The notes under the pieces are model-generated. The model saw only the letters and a program-made list of their open reading frames with translations. It did no database searches and had not been told where the DNA came from. From assembly GCA_963749485.1 (NCBI GenBank), contig CAVVMV010000029.1, forward strand, positions 1-64,000: a stretch of 64,000 nt of DNA. The letters are read 5' to 3'. The DNA is from JAZGGS01 sp963749485. Its GTDB lineage: Bacteria > Bacteroidota > Ignavibacteria > Ignavibacteriales > Ignavibacteriaceae. The translations under genes were made by a program, and so were the position numbers. Position 1 is the stretch's first letter; each line of letters begins with the position of its first letter. Shown piece by piece: positions 40,770 through 50,965 of this stretch.

Positions 40770-42350
40770 ATGGAATTTAATTTAAATACAATTGATTTCA
40801 TCATTATCCTCGCTTACCTCCTTTTTATCATCTGGCGCGGATTTACTTATGGGAGAGCTAACGAAAATGCCGAGCAGTATTTTCTTGCTGGAAGATCACT
40901 TACCTGGCCATTGATTGGCTTATCACTTTTTGCATCCAACATGAGCAGCAGCAGTTTAGTTGGTTTGGCAGGCAGCGGATACGAAACCGGCTTTTCCGTT
41001 TACAGCTATGAATGGATGGCCACAATTGTGCTAATCATCTTCGCAATATTCTTTCTCCCTTTCTACCTTCGTTCAAAAGTCTATACAATGCCAGAGTTCC
41101 TTGAAAAAAGATACGATGCAAAATCACGATACTACTTTTCGGCTCTAACGATAATCGGGAACATCGGGATTGACACTGCAGCAACACTTTATGCGGGTGC
41201 ACTGGTAATTCAAATTATTTTTCCCCAGGTTGAGTTGTGGGAATCGATTTTGGCATTAGCTGTTCTTTCCGGTTTATACACTATAGCAGGCGGATTAAAG
41301 GCAGTTGTTTTCACCGATGCCTTCCAGGCAATTCTTTTGGTTGCAGGATCAATTGTTATTACAATTTTGGCATTTATTAAAGTTGGCAGCTGGGAAACAG
41401 TACTGGCTGTAACTCCGCAGGAACATTTCAGCATTGTTCAACCCGTTGATGATAAGTTCTTACCATGGCCGGGATTATTTACAGGTGTGCTGCTGCTGGG
41501 CTTTTACTTCTGGGCAACAAATCAATTTATTGTTCAAAGGGCACTTGGCGCAAAGAATACAAAGCACGGGCAGTGGGGTTCACTCTTTGCGGGATTCCTC
41601 AAACTTACTGTGCTTTTCATAATGGTTTACCCGGGAACAATGGCACGAGTCCTTTATCCAGACATTGAAAAAGCAAACCTGGTTTATCCTACATTACTGT
41701 TCGATTTACTGCCAACCGGTTTACTTGGTTTAGTGCTTGCAGGATTATTAGCAGCAATGATGTCGAGTATCGATTCAGCTTTAAACTCAGCTTCAACTTT
41801 AGTTACAATGGATTTTTACAGGAAGTTCCGTCCAAAAACTTCAAGCGAAGGCTTAATGTGGGTAGGAAGAATAGTTACCCTTATCTTTATGGTGCTATCT
41901 GCTTTATGGGCTCCACAAATTGATAAGTTCCCAACATTATGGGAATACCTGCAGAGTGCACTTTCATATATCGCTCCGCCGATTGTTGCATTATTTGTAA
42001 TTGGATTATTCTGGAAAAGGGCAAACGGGCAGGGAGCTTTTGCAGCAATATTAGTTGGAGTTCTGTTAGCAATATTCTTTTTTATTTTCGGAGATGCTGT
42101 ATGGATGCCTGAAATCCATTTTCTATACGTTGCGGGAATTTTATTCGTAATATGCTCGCTAACAATTTTTATTGTCAGCCTATTAACCGATCCACCAGCA
42201 GAAGAAAAAATTAAAGATTACACATGGTCTAAAGAGGTTTACCATCAGCAAACGGAAGAGTTAAGTAAACTGCCCTTTTATAAAAACTTTCGTTTTCAAT
42301 CACTGGTACTTTTAATTCTTGTGGGAATTGTCCTGGCTGTTTACTGGTGA
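40770..42350 (+). CDS. Sodium:solute symporter (SLC5/SSS family)
   Basis: A 526-residue membrane protein with about 13 helices. Family features include FLAGRSLTWPLIGLSLFASN, SSSLVGLAGSGY, WMATIVLIIFAIFFLPFYLR, and MPEFLEKRYDAKSRYYFS. The helix 8 segment LAGLLAAMMSSIDSALNSAS carries the Ser residues that line the second sodium site in SGLT-type carriers. It is closer to sugar (SGLT-like) members than to proline or pantothenate carriers. The frame is intact and the gene stands alone. Confidence 0.92.
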   Translation: MEFNLNTIDFIIILAYLLFIIWRGFTYGRANENAEQYFLAGRSLTWPLIGLSLFASNMSSSSLVGLAGSGYETGFSVYSYEWMATIVLIIFAIFFLPFYLRSKVYTMPEFLEKRYDAKSRYYFSALTIIGNIGIDTAATLYAGALVIQIIFPQVELWESILALAVLSGLYTIAGGLKAVVFTDAFQAILLVAGSIVITILAFIKVGSWETVLAVTPQEHFSIVQPVDDKFLPWPGLFTGVLLLGFYFWATNQFIVQRALGAKNTKHGQWGSLFAGFLKLTVLFIMVYPGTMARVLYPDIEKANLVYPTLLFDLLPTGLLGLVLAGLLAAMMSSIDSALNSASTLVTMDFYRKFRPKTSSEGLMWVGRIVTLIFMVLSALWAPQIDKFPTLWEYLQSALSYIAPPIVALFVIGLFWKRANGQGAFAAILVGVLLAIFFFIFGDAVWMPEIHFLYVAGILFVICSLTIFIVSLLTDPPAEEKIKDYTWSKEVYHQQTEELSKLPFYKNFRFQSLVLLILVGIVLAVYW

Positions 42351-42398
42351 ACGAGCTCTATGAATTTTTTCAGTTCCATATGACATCATAATTATTCT

Positions 42399-43427
42399 TT
42401 AATACTTATGATGATTTTCAATTTTATCCTGCGTTCCGCCAAAGATGATATCCTTAATACTATCGGAGGATAAAAATTCGTGCGGAAATCCCAGCTCAAC
42501 TTTACTCACTTCATCTAGCTTATTAAGCTGATCATCATTTAAAGAAAATTTAAGGCATTCCAGATTATCTTTTAATTGCTTTTCAGTTTTTGCACCGATA
42601 ATTGGAATTATTACCCCCGGCTGCTGCCTTACCCAGTTTAATGCAACTTGCGAAGGTGTTTTTCCAATTTCTTTTGCAATTTTAATAACTTCGGCAGCAA
42701 TTTTAAGTTTTTCATCACTAATTGATTTATAAATCTGTGCCCGTCCTGCTTCATCTCTTTTTTTGTTATACTTTCCTGTCAGTATTCCACCATCCAAAAC
42801 TCCCCATGGAGTTACGGCTATATCAAGTTTGCGCGCCATGGGAAGCAGTTCGCGCTCAACAGTTCTTTCCAGCAGACTGTATTTTATTTGCAAACCTACA
42901 AACTGTGTCCATCCTCTGAGTTCGGCGATAGCATTCATTCGCGATACAATCCATGCCGGAGTGTCAGAAATTCCAATGTATAAAATTTTTCCTGCACGAA
43001 CCATATCATCCAGCGCACGAAGAACTTCTTCCTCAGGAGTTGTATAATCCCAGGCATGCAGCCAGTAAAGATCAATGTAATCGGTTTTCAATCTTTTTAA
43101 ACTTGCATCAAGTGCCTGCACCATATTTTTACGATGGTTACCCGAAAAGTTTGGATCATCTCTTCTCATGAATAGTGTATATTTAGTTGCAAGCACAAAG
43201 TGCTCTCTATCCGCTTTAATAAATTCGCCAACATATTTTTCGGATGTGCCTTCTGTGTACCTGTTTGCAGTATCAATAAAATTACCGCCTGCATTTGAAT
43301 ACATATCAAACACTTTTTTACTGTCAGTTTTACCCACGCCCCATCCCCATTCTTCACCAAAGGTCATTGTACCAAGTGCAAGTTCTGAAACCCGTAAACC
43401 GCTTTTACCAAATAGTTTATACTGCAT
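42399..43427 (-). CDS. Aldo/keto reductase
   Basis: A 342-residue NADPH-dependent reductase. The catalytic tetrad is visible: Asp and Tyr in NFIDTANRYTEGTSEKY, Lys in FVLATKYTLF, and His in DLYWLHAWDYTTPEEE. The cofactor end carries PIIGAKTEKQLKDNLECL. It resembles the voltage-channel-beta/oxidoreductase (Tas/YajO-like) subgroup. The substrate cannot be inferred. Intact frame, convergent with the symporter. Confidence 0.93.
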   Translation of the reverse strand: MQYKLFGKSGLRVSELALGTMTFGEEWGWGVGKTDSKKVFDMYSNAGGNFIDTANRYTEGTSEKYVGEFIKADREHFVLATKYTLFMRRDDPNFSGNHRKNMVQALDASLKRLKTDYIDLYWLHAWDYTTPEEEVLRALDDMVRAGKILYIGISDTPAWIVSRMNAIAELRGWTQFVGLQIKYSLLERTVERELLPMARKLDIAVTPWGVLDGGILTGKYNKKRDEAGRAQIYKSISDEKLKIAAEVIKIAKEIGKTPSQVALNWVRQQPGVIIPIIGAKTEKQLKDNLECLKFSLNDDQLNKLDEVSKVELGFPHEFLSSDSIKDIIFGGTQDKIENHHKY

Positions 43428-43605
43428 AATTATTCCTTATTTAATGTTTAGATTAAAATTATATCTGAAATTTTCATAAATCAAGAAAAATAAACAATCA
43501 CCTTTACTCACTTTTTCATAAAGATAACCAATACACTTCATATCTTTTTGGAACTTACTAAACATTTTACTTAATTTTAAAGAGAATAGAGTGGCAGGAA
43601 TTTAT

Positions 43606-44303
43606 ATGAGTTACATATTCAGACTTTTCCTGGTAATTGTTTTTGATTGGCGCCTGCACTGCGCAGGATGATAAGTATAAAAACGACCGGGAATCCATGG
43701 TAAAGCTGCAAATCGAGAATAGGGGTATAAATAACCAGCCGACTTTAAAATCAATGAGAACTGTCCCACGTGATAAGTTTGTTCCGCCAAATTTAATTGA
43801 AAGAGCTTACGATGACGGACCGTTACCGATTGGCTACGGACAAACGATCTCGCAGCCATACATTGTTGCATTCATGACTGCGGCAATTGATCCCGAAAAA
43901 GAATTTAAGGTTCTGGAAATCGGAACCGGTTCAGGTTATCAAGCTGCTGTGCTTTCCGGAATTGTAAGTGATGTTTACACGATAGAAATTATAACGGAAC
44001 TGTATAACTCCGCAAGTAAAAGATTAAGAAACCTTGGTTACAAAAATGTTATTTGTAAAAATGCCGATGGTTATTTCGGCTGGAAAGATTTTGCACCTTT
44101 CGATGCAATAATTGTAACTGCTGCTGCTGAGTACATTCCACCACCATTAATTGAGCAGCTTAAAGATGGCGGTAAAATGATTATTCCTGTTGGTTCACCT
44201 TATCTTAAATCAAACTTTAATACTTGTTGAGAAAGACGGCGAGGATATAACCACAACTGCTTTACTGCCCGTTCGTTTTGTCCCCTTTACGAGGGGAAAT
44301 TGA
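43606..44303 (+). CDS. pcm: Protein-L-isoaspartate O-methyltransferase with signal peptide (two frameshifts)
   Basis: Repairs isoaspartyl residues by SAM-dependent methylation. Motif I reads VLEIGTGSGYQAAVLSGIV, with PPNLIERAYDDGPLPIGYGQ, the TISQPYIVAFMT signature and the C-terminal VRFVPFTRG. The ATG at 43606 gives a hydrophobic leader and an LIGAC lipobox once an extra T near 43640 is removed; the second break near 44205 restores the C-terminus. The stop TGA at 44301 overlaps the next start. A leader on this normally cytosolic enzyme is unusual, although exported forms occur in some Gram-negative groups. Confidence 0.9.
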
Positions 44304-46755
44304 GTAGCGATAATTCACATCTTGTAAAACTATCCGCTGCGATAGCTCTTCTTTCTGTTTCACTTATAGCTTTTGAACTAACTCTTATCCGGATACTTTC
44401 AATTGTTCAGTGGTACCATTTTGCATACATGGTTATTTCTGTGGCGCTGCTTGGTTTTGGTGCTGCGGGTACTTTTATAGCAGTTTTCAAAGAATCTCTT
44501 ATTGAAAAAACAGAAATACTTTTACCATGGCTGATGGTTCTTACCAGTTTGCTTATGTCTATTTCGGTTACAATTTCTCAAACATCATTATTCAGTTTCG
44601 ATTCATACAAACTTTTTTCAGATTTTTCTCATATCTGGAAACTTATTGCAACTTACATGATATTTTTTCCTCCATTCTTCTTTGGGGCTTTAGCAATCGG
44701 TTTGGCTTTTGTTAAATATATAAACAGGATCGGAACATTATACTCTGCAAATATGATTGGTTCGGGGATTGGCGGACTGCTTGTGGTTTTGCTGATGTGG
44801 TGGTTCTTCCCGCAGAAGCTTCCGGCAGTGGTTTCAACACTTGCTTTTTTTGCTGCAGTTATAATTGTACCGCAAAAGCTAAGAGCTGGATTTTCATTAG
44901 TAGTTGCGGCTGCAGTTGCCCTGCTCTCATTTTTTTACATCAGTTCACCATCGCTTAACATTTCGGAATATAAAAGTATCTCCAAAACTCTAAACCTTCC
45001 TGGATCAAAAATAGTTAAAACAGAATGCAGCCCTTACGGAACCATAGAAATCGTTTCATCAAATCATTTAAGATATGCGCCGGGTTTAAGTATAAAATAT
45101 CCGGGAATGATTTCTGTTAACAATGCAGCATTCAATAATGGTGATTGGCTTGGACCGTTAATCTCTTTACAAAACGATTCGATCAATTACCTGGCATACT
45201 CAACGGAAATGCTTCCTTACATAATCAGTAAAAGAAAAGATGTTCTCGTACTTAATTCGGGAACAGGAAGGCAGGTGAATACTGCCCTTTATAACAATGC
45301 ACAAAGAGTGGTTGCAGTTGAACCTAACAAAGCTTTGCTGGAATTGTTAACCGGGGATTTTGCAACCGAAGTTGGAGCCATCTATAAAAAACCGGGAGTG
45401 CAGATAAGAAACATTTCGCCGCGAACATTTTTGTTAGCCCCTCATCCAAAATTTGATTTAGTCACGCTGCCTGTTATCAGTTCCTTCGGCGGAACATCAG
45501 GATTATTCGCATTACAGGAAGAGTATTTGCTTACCAAAGAAGCTTTCGAGGAGATGTGGGGAAGTCTTAAAGATGATGGGGCGATAAGCATCAACACTTG
45601 GATTGACTATCCTTACAGGAACCCGCTCAAATTAATTTCTACACTTGCTGAGGTTATTGATGAACATGGTATAAAAGATATCTCAAAACATATGGCTGCA
45701 ATTAAAAACTGGAATACCATCAGCATAATTGTAAAGCGGTCTCAAATCACAATTGAAGAAACTGAAAAGATCAGAACGTTTTGTGTAGAAATGAATTTTG
45801 ATCCGGTTATACTTCCGGATTTGAAGATAGAGGAAAGGGAGCGTTTTAATAAGTTACAGGATGATATCATTTTACAGGATGATTGATAAAATTCTTTACT
45901 TCCAAAGAGGAAAGAAAATCAGTTTATTCAAATTATTCCTTCAATATAAAACCCGCAACCGATGACCAACCCTATTATTCACAGTTTTTGCAATTTAAAA
46001 GTATTCCATTACTTGCAGAGCTATTCGGCAACAATGCAGTTCCATTTTTTGAAGTTGGTTATATACTGCTTTACTTAACTTTTTTTCAGATCCTGTTTAT
46101 CTCAATTATCTTAATTATCATTCCGCTTTTTAAACTCGGTTGGAAAGGCGAAAACCCGCCTTCGCTAAAACGCTTTGAGCGGGCAGGCAGAAGCTGGACA
46201 TTTTTGTATTTCTGCGGACTTGGAATTGGATATATGTTTGTTGAAATCGTTTTAATACAAAAATTCACTCTCTATTTTGGAAATGTAATATATTCTGCCG
46301 CAGCAGTGGTTTGCCTTATGCTTATCTCTTCGGGTTTTGGAAGCTGGTTCTCTCAAAATCTATATGCAAAACCAAGCCGGATAGTAGGAGTAACTGCATT
46401 AATTATTCTTTCGTTGATAATCTATTTAATTTTTCTTACACCAATCATAAAAACCACAATTGCCTTTACACTGATCGCTAAAATTTTCTTTGCAACATTT
46501 CTTATTGCACCTCCTGCATTTATTATGGGTGTGCCATTCCCATTAGGATTAAGGTTGCTTTCTGAACGTAATGAATCCACCGAAGGCGCACAGGTTCCCT
46601 GGGCATGGGGTATTAACGGGTTGTTTTCTGTTATAAGTGTTGTGCTTGCAACAATAGTAGCAATTGAGTTGGGATTTACTTGGGTGATGATTATTGCGGT
46701 TGGGGCTTATAGTTTATCGTTATTTGTTAACTTACGTAGCGCAAAGATGAATTAG
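44300..46755 (+). CDS. Membrane-embedded spermidine-synthase-like protein (one frameshift)
   Basis: Two frames meet near 45875 to give about 818 residues. An N-terminal bundle of six or seven helices (LSVSLIAFELTLIRILSIVQ, HFAYMVISVALLGFG) precedes a Rossmann methyltransferase-like domain with DVLVLNSGTGRQVNTALY and VAVEPNKALLELL, then a second bundle of about seven helices (YFCGLGIGYMFVEIVLIQKF, FIMGVPFPLGLRLLSERNES). Proteins of this plan are annotated as fused MFS/spermidine synthase, but true aminopropyl transfer is unproven. The TTG start at 44300 overlaps the pcm stop, so the pair is coupled. Substrate unknown. Confidence 0.85.
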
Positions 46756-46757
46756 AA

Positions 46758-47665
46758 ATGCTTCCTCTTTACTTAGAAAAGCTAACGCCAAATGATTTGA
46801 AGGAAAGATCAGAAGCATTACAAAAACTGTTTAATGAATGCAGGATATGCCCGAATGAATGTATGGCAAAAAGAAGTGAAGGAGAAACCGGCGATTGTCA
46901 TTCAACCGATGAAGTGATTATTTCAAGCGTGAGTCCACACTTTGGAGAAGAACCGCCGCTGGTTGGCTCACACGGATCGGGAACAATATTTTTTACAAAC
47001 TGTAATCTTTCCTGTGAGTTTTGCCAGAACTACGATATAAGTCATTTGGGAATCGGTGAGAAAGTTACGATTGAAGATTTGGCAAGAGCTATGTTAAAGC
47101 TGCAGCAGAGAGGTTGCCACAATATAAATCTTGTAACACCAACACATTTTACAGCACAGATTGTTGATGCATTAATTCTAGCGATTGAAAAGGGATTGGA
47201 ACAGTTCCTATTGTTTATAACTGCGGCGGATATGAATCTGTTGAAACATTAAAATTGCTTGAAGATATAGTTGATATCTATATGCCGGATATAAAATATT
47301 CAGTTGATGAAAATGCTTTGAAATATTCCGGAATAAAAAACTATTGGAAAGTTGTAACTTCTGCAGTAAAAGAAATGCACCGCCAGGTTGGTGATCTTAA
47401 AATAAGTAAACGAGGAATAGCACAAAGAGGACTACTGATACGACACCTTTTACTTCCAAATGATGTTGCCGGCTCGAAAAAAGTAATTGATTTTGTTGCG
47501 AACGTAATTTCTACAGAATCTTATCTAAACATAATGGATCAGTATCGCCCAACGTACAACGCAAACAAATATGAAAAACTTAACAGACGAATTACTCCAT
47601 CGGAATACAAAGAGGTTGTTGATTACGCATTAAGTAAAGGATTGAGGAGAGGGTTAGAGGAATAA
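46758..47665 (+). CDS. PflX-like radical SAM protein (one frameshift)
   Basis: Member of COG1313, related to pyruvate-formate-lyase activases. An N-terminal cysteine set CRICPNECMAKRSEGETGDC is followed by GSGTIFFTNCNLSCEFCQNY, whose CxxxCxxC binds the radical SAM cluster, and by NINLVTPTHFTAQIV. After the break near 47205 the sequence continues VPIVYNCGGYESVETLKLLE and DIYMPDIKYS. Rejoined length is about 303 residues. The start lies 3 bp after the preceding stop, so it is in the same operon. The target protein is unknown. Confidence 0.9.
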
Positions 47666-47732
47666 TTTTCCGTTTGTACTTTTCTTGGTTTAATTTTACT
47701 TTTTCAGCCAATCTAATTAATTAAAAAAAATT

Positions 47733-48639
47733 ATGAAATCATTAATAATTATTGTACTTGTACTCACTGCTATTTTTATATCTGTATCTTGTACAGAAAA
47801 AGAACCTGCACCAAAGGGCTCTCCCGAATACATCGCTGAAATTGAACAATGGCACAATAAACGAATTGAAAGACTGAAAGATGAAAACGGATGGCTTACT
47901 CTTGTTGGCTTTATTGGCTTAAAGAAGGTGAAAACAGTTTCGGTTCTTCTGAAGAAAATAATATTCAGTTTCCTTCAACAAGTCCATCAATTATTGGAAA
48001 ATAATTCTTGAAGATAGCTTGGTTGTCTTTAAATCTGCAGATAAAGTTAATGTTACAATTGATGGACAATTTGTAAGCGAATCAGTTTTAAAGGAAGATT
48101 TAACAGGCAAACCAACAATTTTAGAACTTGGTTCACTAAGATGGTTTATAATTAAAAGAGATGATAGATACGGAATACGACTGCGTGATCTCAAATCACG
48201 TTTAGTAAATGAGTTTGAAGGAATTGAAAGATTTGCTGTTAATGATGATTGGCGAATTAAAGCAAAGTTTGAAGCATACAATCCACCCAAAATTATATCT
48301 ATTCCAAATATTCTCGGTACGGTTAGCGAAGAGAGATCTCCCGGGAAGATTATTTTTGAAAAGGATGAGAAGTCATATTCCTGGATGCTGTTGATACCGG
48401 TAGAAAAATTATTTTTTATTTTTGCAGATGAAACAAGCGGTGAAGAAACTTACGGTGGAGGAAGATTTCTTTATACTGATAAAGCTGATTCAAACGGAAT
48501 TGTGGTAGTTGATTTTAATAAAGCTTATAATCCACCCTGCGTATTTACAAAATATGCAACCTGCCCTTTACCGCCAAAGCAAAATTATCTTAAACTAAAA
48601 ATTACTGCCGGAGAAAAGATGTGGGGAGAGAATCATTAA
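47733..48639 (+). CDS. DUF1684 lipoprotein (two frameshifts)
   Basis: The leader ends in a lipobox (FISVSC). The DUF1684 domain is recognisable after correction: GLYWLKEGENSFGSSEENNI, LGSLRWFIIKRDDRYGIRLR, YTDKADSNGIVVVDFNKAYN and PPCVFTKYATCPLPPKQNYL. Breaks lie near 47912 (a missing base) and 48000. The rejoined protein has about 300 residues. The domain is widespread in Bacteroidota and Actinobacteria and has no assigned enzyme activity. Confidence 0.88.
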
Positions 48640-48664
48640 AAACTTATAACTGCCAATCTAATTT

Positions 48665-48746
48665 CATGCATTCATACAATCATGCTGACATGCAAAACAG
48701 GTATAGAAGGATGCGTGTATGATTGTATGATTGAATGATTGCATGG
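48665..48746. repeat. Imperfect inverted repeat
   Basis: Variants of ATTCATACAATCATG and its complement occur on both sides of a short loop, giving a long imperfect hairpin between convergent genes. Motifs of the same ATGATTGTATG type also occur near 36565-36598. It could be a small dispersed element or a weak terminator. Confidence 0.4.
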
Positions 48747-48779
48747 CATTAATTTTACTGCTTAATTTGTTTTCCATTT

Positions 48780-49622
48780 TTACTTGCTAAATACAGATAA
48801 CAATCCATACGTTAAGTGCTTCCGGCGGACATATAAGATGAGTTCCGCCATCGAACACTTTTGTTTCCAGGATTAATCCTTCATATTCCCTTTCTTCAAG
48901 TATGGTTACCAGTTCATCAATCGGATTAAAATATTTTTCTGTTGATTCTTCACTGCCCAACAGAAATAAAAACTTTTGCATTTATTTCTGTAAATTTTAT
49001 TGAGGCTTCTCTCTTCTTCATTAAAAATAACCGCGTTATCCCAAAGAAGATAAGGGCTACCAATAATGTAACGGTTAAATGTTTCCGGTTTGTTAAACAA
49101 TGTATACAATCCAAACAGTCCTGCCATAGAGTAACCAAAAACTGTTTTATCATTTTTATCAGTTCTGTAAGTTGAATCAATGTAAGGAAAAAGTTCATCT
49201 GTTAAAAAATTCAGAAAGTTTTGTGCACCTCCTGTTATACCTGCTTTGCTACTTTTTTCGGTGGGGGAATAATCTCTTTGCCGCATGTTACCTTCATCCT
49301 TTCTCAAAGTCCCGTAACCAATTCCAACAATAATAAGTTCAGGTATATTTCCGCCAAACTGAAGGTAGCGTGCAATACTTGCAGCCATTCCGTAAGCCAT
49401 ATCGCCATCTAAAATATAAAGCACCGGGTAAGTTTTCTCTGATGACTCATAATTTTTTGGCACACTTATATAAAGATAAAAATCATCTTCAACTGAAGTG
49501 GATTGAATTATTTTTACCTGGGTATTAAATAGGTTTCCTACATCATCTGCTTCTGTAATGATCTGTGCAATGTTTGTAGAAGCTGCAATTAAAAAAATGA
49601 TGCTTAATTTTATAGTATTCAT
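48780..49622 (-). CDS. Exported esterase, enterochelin-esterase-like alpha/beta hydrolase (three frameshifts)
   Basis: A signal peptide (IIFLIAASTNIAQ) starts at ATG 49620-49622; a longer upstream start would add 17 residues before it. The hydrolase shows VLYILDGDMAYGMAASIARY, the nucleophile elbow VFGYSMAGLFGLYTL, and the terminal histidine in FDGGTHLICPPEAL. Frames break near 49000, 48965 and 48815, with the last restored as LTYGLLSVFSK ending at TAA 48780-48782. Members of this putative esterase family (COG2819) cleave ester bonds, including siderophore backbones, but the substrate is unknown here. Confidence 0.87.
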
Positions 49623-49742
49623 TTTAGTCCTCTCATGCTCTTTTCTTTCATATAAAAATATACAAATCGGCAAAGCAATTTGATAGGCAATTAAAGCTCA
49701 ATTAAATTGCACAGACTTTTAGTAACAAATAAAATTTAACAA

Positions 49743-50951
49743 TTGAATCACCCCTGGAGCGGGTTAAAAAATATCCCGCATAACATTTGGATACTTGCTA
49801 TCGGCTCACTTATAAATAGAGCTGGTATGATGGTACTTCCTTTTATTGCTTTATACGCAGTGGAAGAGTTAAAAGTTAGCGTATCAGAAGCCGGGCTTGT
49901 TCTAGCTTGTTTTGGTGCCGGCGCATTTATTTCGGCTCCATTTGCTGGAAAACTAAGTGACCGGTTTGGTTCACTGCGTTTAATGATAGTATCGCTGCTT
50001 GCTTCGGGAATTTTTCTTTTCATCTATTCTTTTATAAGCAACTTTATTACTTTTCTTATATTAAGTTTTTTATGGGCAATAATCTCAGAAGCTTTTCGTC
50101 CGGCAAGCATGTCTTTCATTTCACAGGAAATTACTTCAAACAGAAGAAAAACTGCATTCGCTCTTAACCGCTTAGCAATAAACCTTGGTATGAGTATAGG
50201 ACCTGTTCTTGGTGGAATTTTAAGTACAATAAATTTTTCTTTGTTGTTTTATGTAGATGGAATTACATCTATTGCAGCGGGATTATTCCTTCTATTTTCT
50301 AAAATCAAAGTTCAACAACCAAGTCTTCCCGGCAATAATGCACAAGAAGCATCAATTGGAAATGACCGAAAATCGGTTTTTAAAAACAAAGCGTTTCTCT
50401 ATTTTCTTTTGGCTTTAATACCCGTAGAAATTGTTTTCTTCCAGCACATAGGAGCTTTACCGATTTTTATAGTCAATGATCTCGGATTTATTAAGTCAAC
50501 TTTCGGTTTGCTTATGGGGGTAAATACAGTACTTATTATTTTGGTTGAAGTTCCTTTAAATGATGCGATGAGAAATTGGAAACACTGGCAGTCTCTTTCG
50601 CTTGGTGCCTTTCTAGCTGCTGCAGGTTTTGGAATACTCGTTTTTGCAGATGGATTGCTTCTTATAATTGCTTCAGTTATTACATGGACTTTTGGTGAAA
50701 TGATCCTTTTTCCAGCAGCAGGAGATTATGTAGCCGAAATTTCCCCCCAAGGAAAAAGTGGCGAGTATATGGGTTATTTTCAAATGACTTTTAGTTTAGC
50801 ATTTATTTTAGGACCGTTGCTCGGAACAAAATTATTAGAGGATTTCGGTTCAGATTTTTTATGGAGCTTAATATTTATTTTAGGAACGATTTCTGCAGTT
50901 TTTATGCTAAAAGTAAAAATAATAAAAAGCCCCAACTTAATTGGGGCTTAG
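49743..50951 (+). CDS. MFS transporter
   Basis: A 402-residue major facilitator with twelve helices. The loop 2-3 signature is FAGKLSDRFGSLRLMIVSLL, and other features are RPASMSFISQEITSNRRKTA and FALNRLAINLGMSIGPVLGG, typical of the multidrug or sugar-efflux branch. The start is the TTG at 49743, since no ATG lies near the first helix. Its last codons overlap a minus-strand terminator hairpin. Substrate not predictable. Intact frame. Confidence 0.9.
   Translation: MNHPWSGLKNIPHNIWILAIGSLINRAGMMVLPFIALYAVEELKVSVSEAGLVLACFGAGAFISAPFAGKLSDRFGSLRLMIVSLLASGIFLFIYSFISNFITFLILSFLWAIISEAFRPASMSFISQEITSNRRKTAFALNRLAINLGMSIGPVLGGILSTINFSLLFYVDGITSIAAGLFLLFSKIKVQQPSLPGNNAQEASIGNDRKSVFKNKAFLYFLLALIPVEIVFFQHIGALPIFIVNDLGFIKSTFGLLMGVNTVLIILVEVPLNDAMRNWKHWQSLSLGAFLAAAGFGILVFADGLLLIIASVITWTFGEMILFPAAGDYVAEISPQGKSGEYMGYFQMTFSLAFILGPLLGTKLLEDFGSDFLWSLIFILGTISAVFMLKVKIIKSPNLIGA
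50912..50949 (-). terminator. Intrinsic terminator of the minus-strand pair, inside the MFS gene end
   Basis: AAGCCCCAA pairs perfectly with TTGGGGCTT around a five-base loop. On the minus strand it is followed by TTTTTATTATTTTT, as required for termination, whereas the plus strand side has no T run. It lies within the last codons of the convergent MFS gene. Confidence 0.88.
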
Positions 50952-50965
50952 AATGTAATTAAAGC

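Noticed and set aside
43637..44230. Start of pcm at 43637 without a leader
   Set aside because: No ATG lies at that point; the ATG at 43606 gives a complete lipoprotein leader after one extra T is removed.
48906..49198. Two additional short genes at the end of the esterase
   Set aside because: They are the C-terminal pieces of the esterase in shifted frames, carrying its catalytic histidine.
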